From positions 1-15,279 of the forward strand of contig CAYVFC010000177.1 in assembly GCA_964450715.1 (NCBI GenBank): a stretch of 15,279 nt of DNA. Reading direction: 5' to 3'. Positions 14,671 to 15,279 of the stretch are shown here, piece by piece. The DNA comes from CAYVFC01 sp964450715. Its GTDB lineage: Bacteria; Myxococcota_A; Polyangia; Polyangiales; JAFGIB01. Numbering within the stretch: the stretch's first letter is position 1; each line of letters opens with the position of its first letter. The notes under the pieces were generated by a model, which did no database searches, had not been told where the DNA came from, and worked only from the letters and a program-made list of their open reading frames with translations. Position numbers and translations under genes: made by a program.

Positions 14671-14684
14671 GAGGAGGCAGAGGA

Positions 14685-15279
14685 ATGTTCGGACGCGAGT
14701 TCCTACGACCTTCGAGTCGTATGGGGAAGGGAGTGCTGGCCGCGGCTTCGCTGCTTTCAGTCGTCCTCGCCGGTGCATGCTCGACAGATGCGACATCGAT
14801 CGCTGCGGAAGATGCGGGTCCTCAAGACGCCTCTACCGATGGTAACGGCAGCGCTGGCAGCGCCGGTGGCACCGCGGGCGGCGCCGGGGCCCCGGTCGCC
14901 GGTACGGGAGGGTCTAGCGGAGAGACGACCGACGGCGGCGCGGGAAGCGGAGGTGAGGCCGACGGCGGCCAGGCCGGCACGAGCGGGACGGACTGCAACA
15001 ACGACGGCACCTGCGACGCCCTCGAGGACCCTATCAACTGCATCGACTGTACCTGCGGCAACGGGGTGTGCGACGTTGCCGTGGGCGAGACCTTTGCTAC
15101 CTGCGGTGACGACTGCGCGGACTGCAACACGGACGGCGACTGCGACGCGTACGAGGACCCGACCGGCTGCATCGACTGCACCTGCGGCAACGGGGTGTGC
15201 GACGTTGCCGTGGGCGAGACCTTTGCTACCTGCGGTGACGACTGCGCGGACTGCAACACGGACGGCGACTGCGACGCGT
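14685..15279 (+). CDS. Cys-rich repeat lipoprotein, N-terminal part (cut by window edge)
   Basis: The reading frame opens at ATG 14685 and is still open at the right edge (198 complete codons). AGGAGG and AGAGGA lie just upstream, and the previous stop is 14 bp away. The signal peptide (MFGREFLRPSSRMGKG, then VLAAASLLSVVLAGAC) ends in a lipobox with Cys32. Residues about 45-103 are a Gly/Ala/Ser/Asp linker. From Cys104 the protein consists of 43-residue repeats containing DCNxDGxCDxxEDP, CIDCTCGNGVCD and ETFATCGDDCAD; two full copies and the start of a third are visible. The C-G-N-G-x-C-D and TCGDDC pattern resembles Cys-rich repeats of other secreted bacterial proteins and may bind a metal ion, but that is an inference. 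It is the last visible member of the sigma operon. Confidence 0.82.
   Translation, partial: MFGREFLRPSSRMGKGVLAAASLLSVVLAGACSTDATSIAAEDAGPQDASTDGNGSAGSAGGTAGGAGAPVAGTGGSSGETTDGGAGSGGEADGGQAGTSGTDCNNDGTCDALEDPINCIDCTCGNGVCDVAVGETFATCGDDCADCNTDGDCDAYEDPTGCIDCTCGNGVCDVAVGETFATCGDDCADCNTDGDCDA
14994..15279 (+). repeat. 129-bp tandem repeat in the Cys-rich lipoprotein gene
   Basis: Copies start at 14994, 15123 and 15252, the last cut by the window edge. Bases 15051-15150 and 15180-15279 are identical over all 100 positions, while the first 57 bases of copy one differ from copy two at several places. The unit encodes 43 residues. Such identity, including synonymous sites, shows recent duplication or homogenisation. 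Confidence 0.9.

Overview
The window is GC-rich, densely coding DNA, probably from a myxobacterium-like organism (Myxococcota, Polyangia-type). The grounds are the codon bias, the many secreted lipoproteins with Gly/Ser/Ala-rich linkers followed by Cys/Asp-rich modules (MopE-like CDGxDxDCDG repeats), the ECF sigma operon and the PAS hybrid histidine kinase. The taxon is an inference. I see no rRNA, tRNA or CRISPR array.

Left part (1-3818, minus strand): four consecutive lipoprotein genes read leftward. In transcription order they are a von Willebrand factor A lipoprotein, a beta-propeller-like lipoprotein 21 bp behind it, then after a 302-bp gap a very Cys-rich lipoprotein, and 12 bp further the start of a fourth lipoprotein that runs off the left edge. 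A 571-bp spacer without a convincing gene (3819-4389) precedes this group.

Centre (4390-7942): a minus-strand orphan PAS/histidine kinase/receiver hybrid has a complete IS1380-family insertion sequence (6081-7653, 1573 bp) directly in front of its start codon. The element has 15-bp imperfect terminal inverted repeats and a perfect 4-bp target duplication (TTTA). Joining the flanks shows that the stretch beyond the IS (7654-7914) is coding-like on the same strand as the kinase, so the IS probably split a gene or removed the kinase's N-terminal part or its leader. The IS end also places a GGGGGT Shine-Dalgarno-like sequence in front of the remaining kinase ATG.

Right part (7943-15279, plus strand): first a 1020-residue mosaic lipoprotein (IPT/TIG, Ig-like, MopE-like metal-binding repeats, PKD, CSLREA-like segment, parallel beta-helix), apparently without room for a ribosome binding site and perhaps leaderless. 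Then comes a tightly coupled operon: a periplasmic/outer-membrane beta-barrel-like protein, an ECF sigma factor, a membrane-anchored putative anti-sigma/TPR-like protein, a possible 16-codon coupling peptide, a Gly-rich/Cys-rich lipoprotein and a second Cys-rich lipoprotein cut by the right edge. The last gene holds a 129-bp tandem repeat with 100 bp of exact identity. The start and stop codons of four successive junctions overlap (GTGA, ATGA, ATGA, ATGA). I infer an ECF-regulated cell-surface system.

Functions come from motif recognition by eye only. Family names for the kinase, transposase, sigma factor, VWA, IPT/PKD/beta-helix and Cys-rich modules are well supported. The physiological roles of the lipoproteins are unknown.
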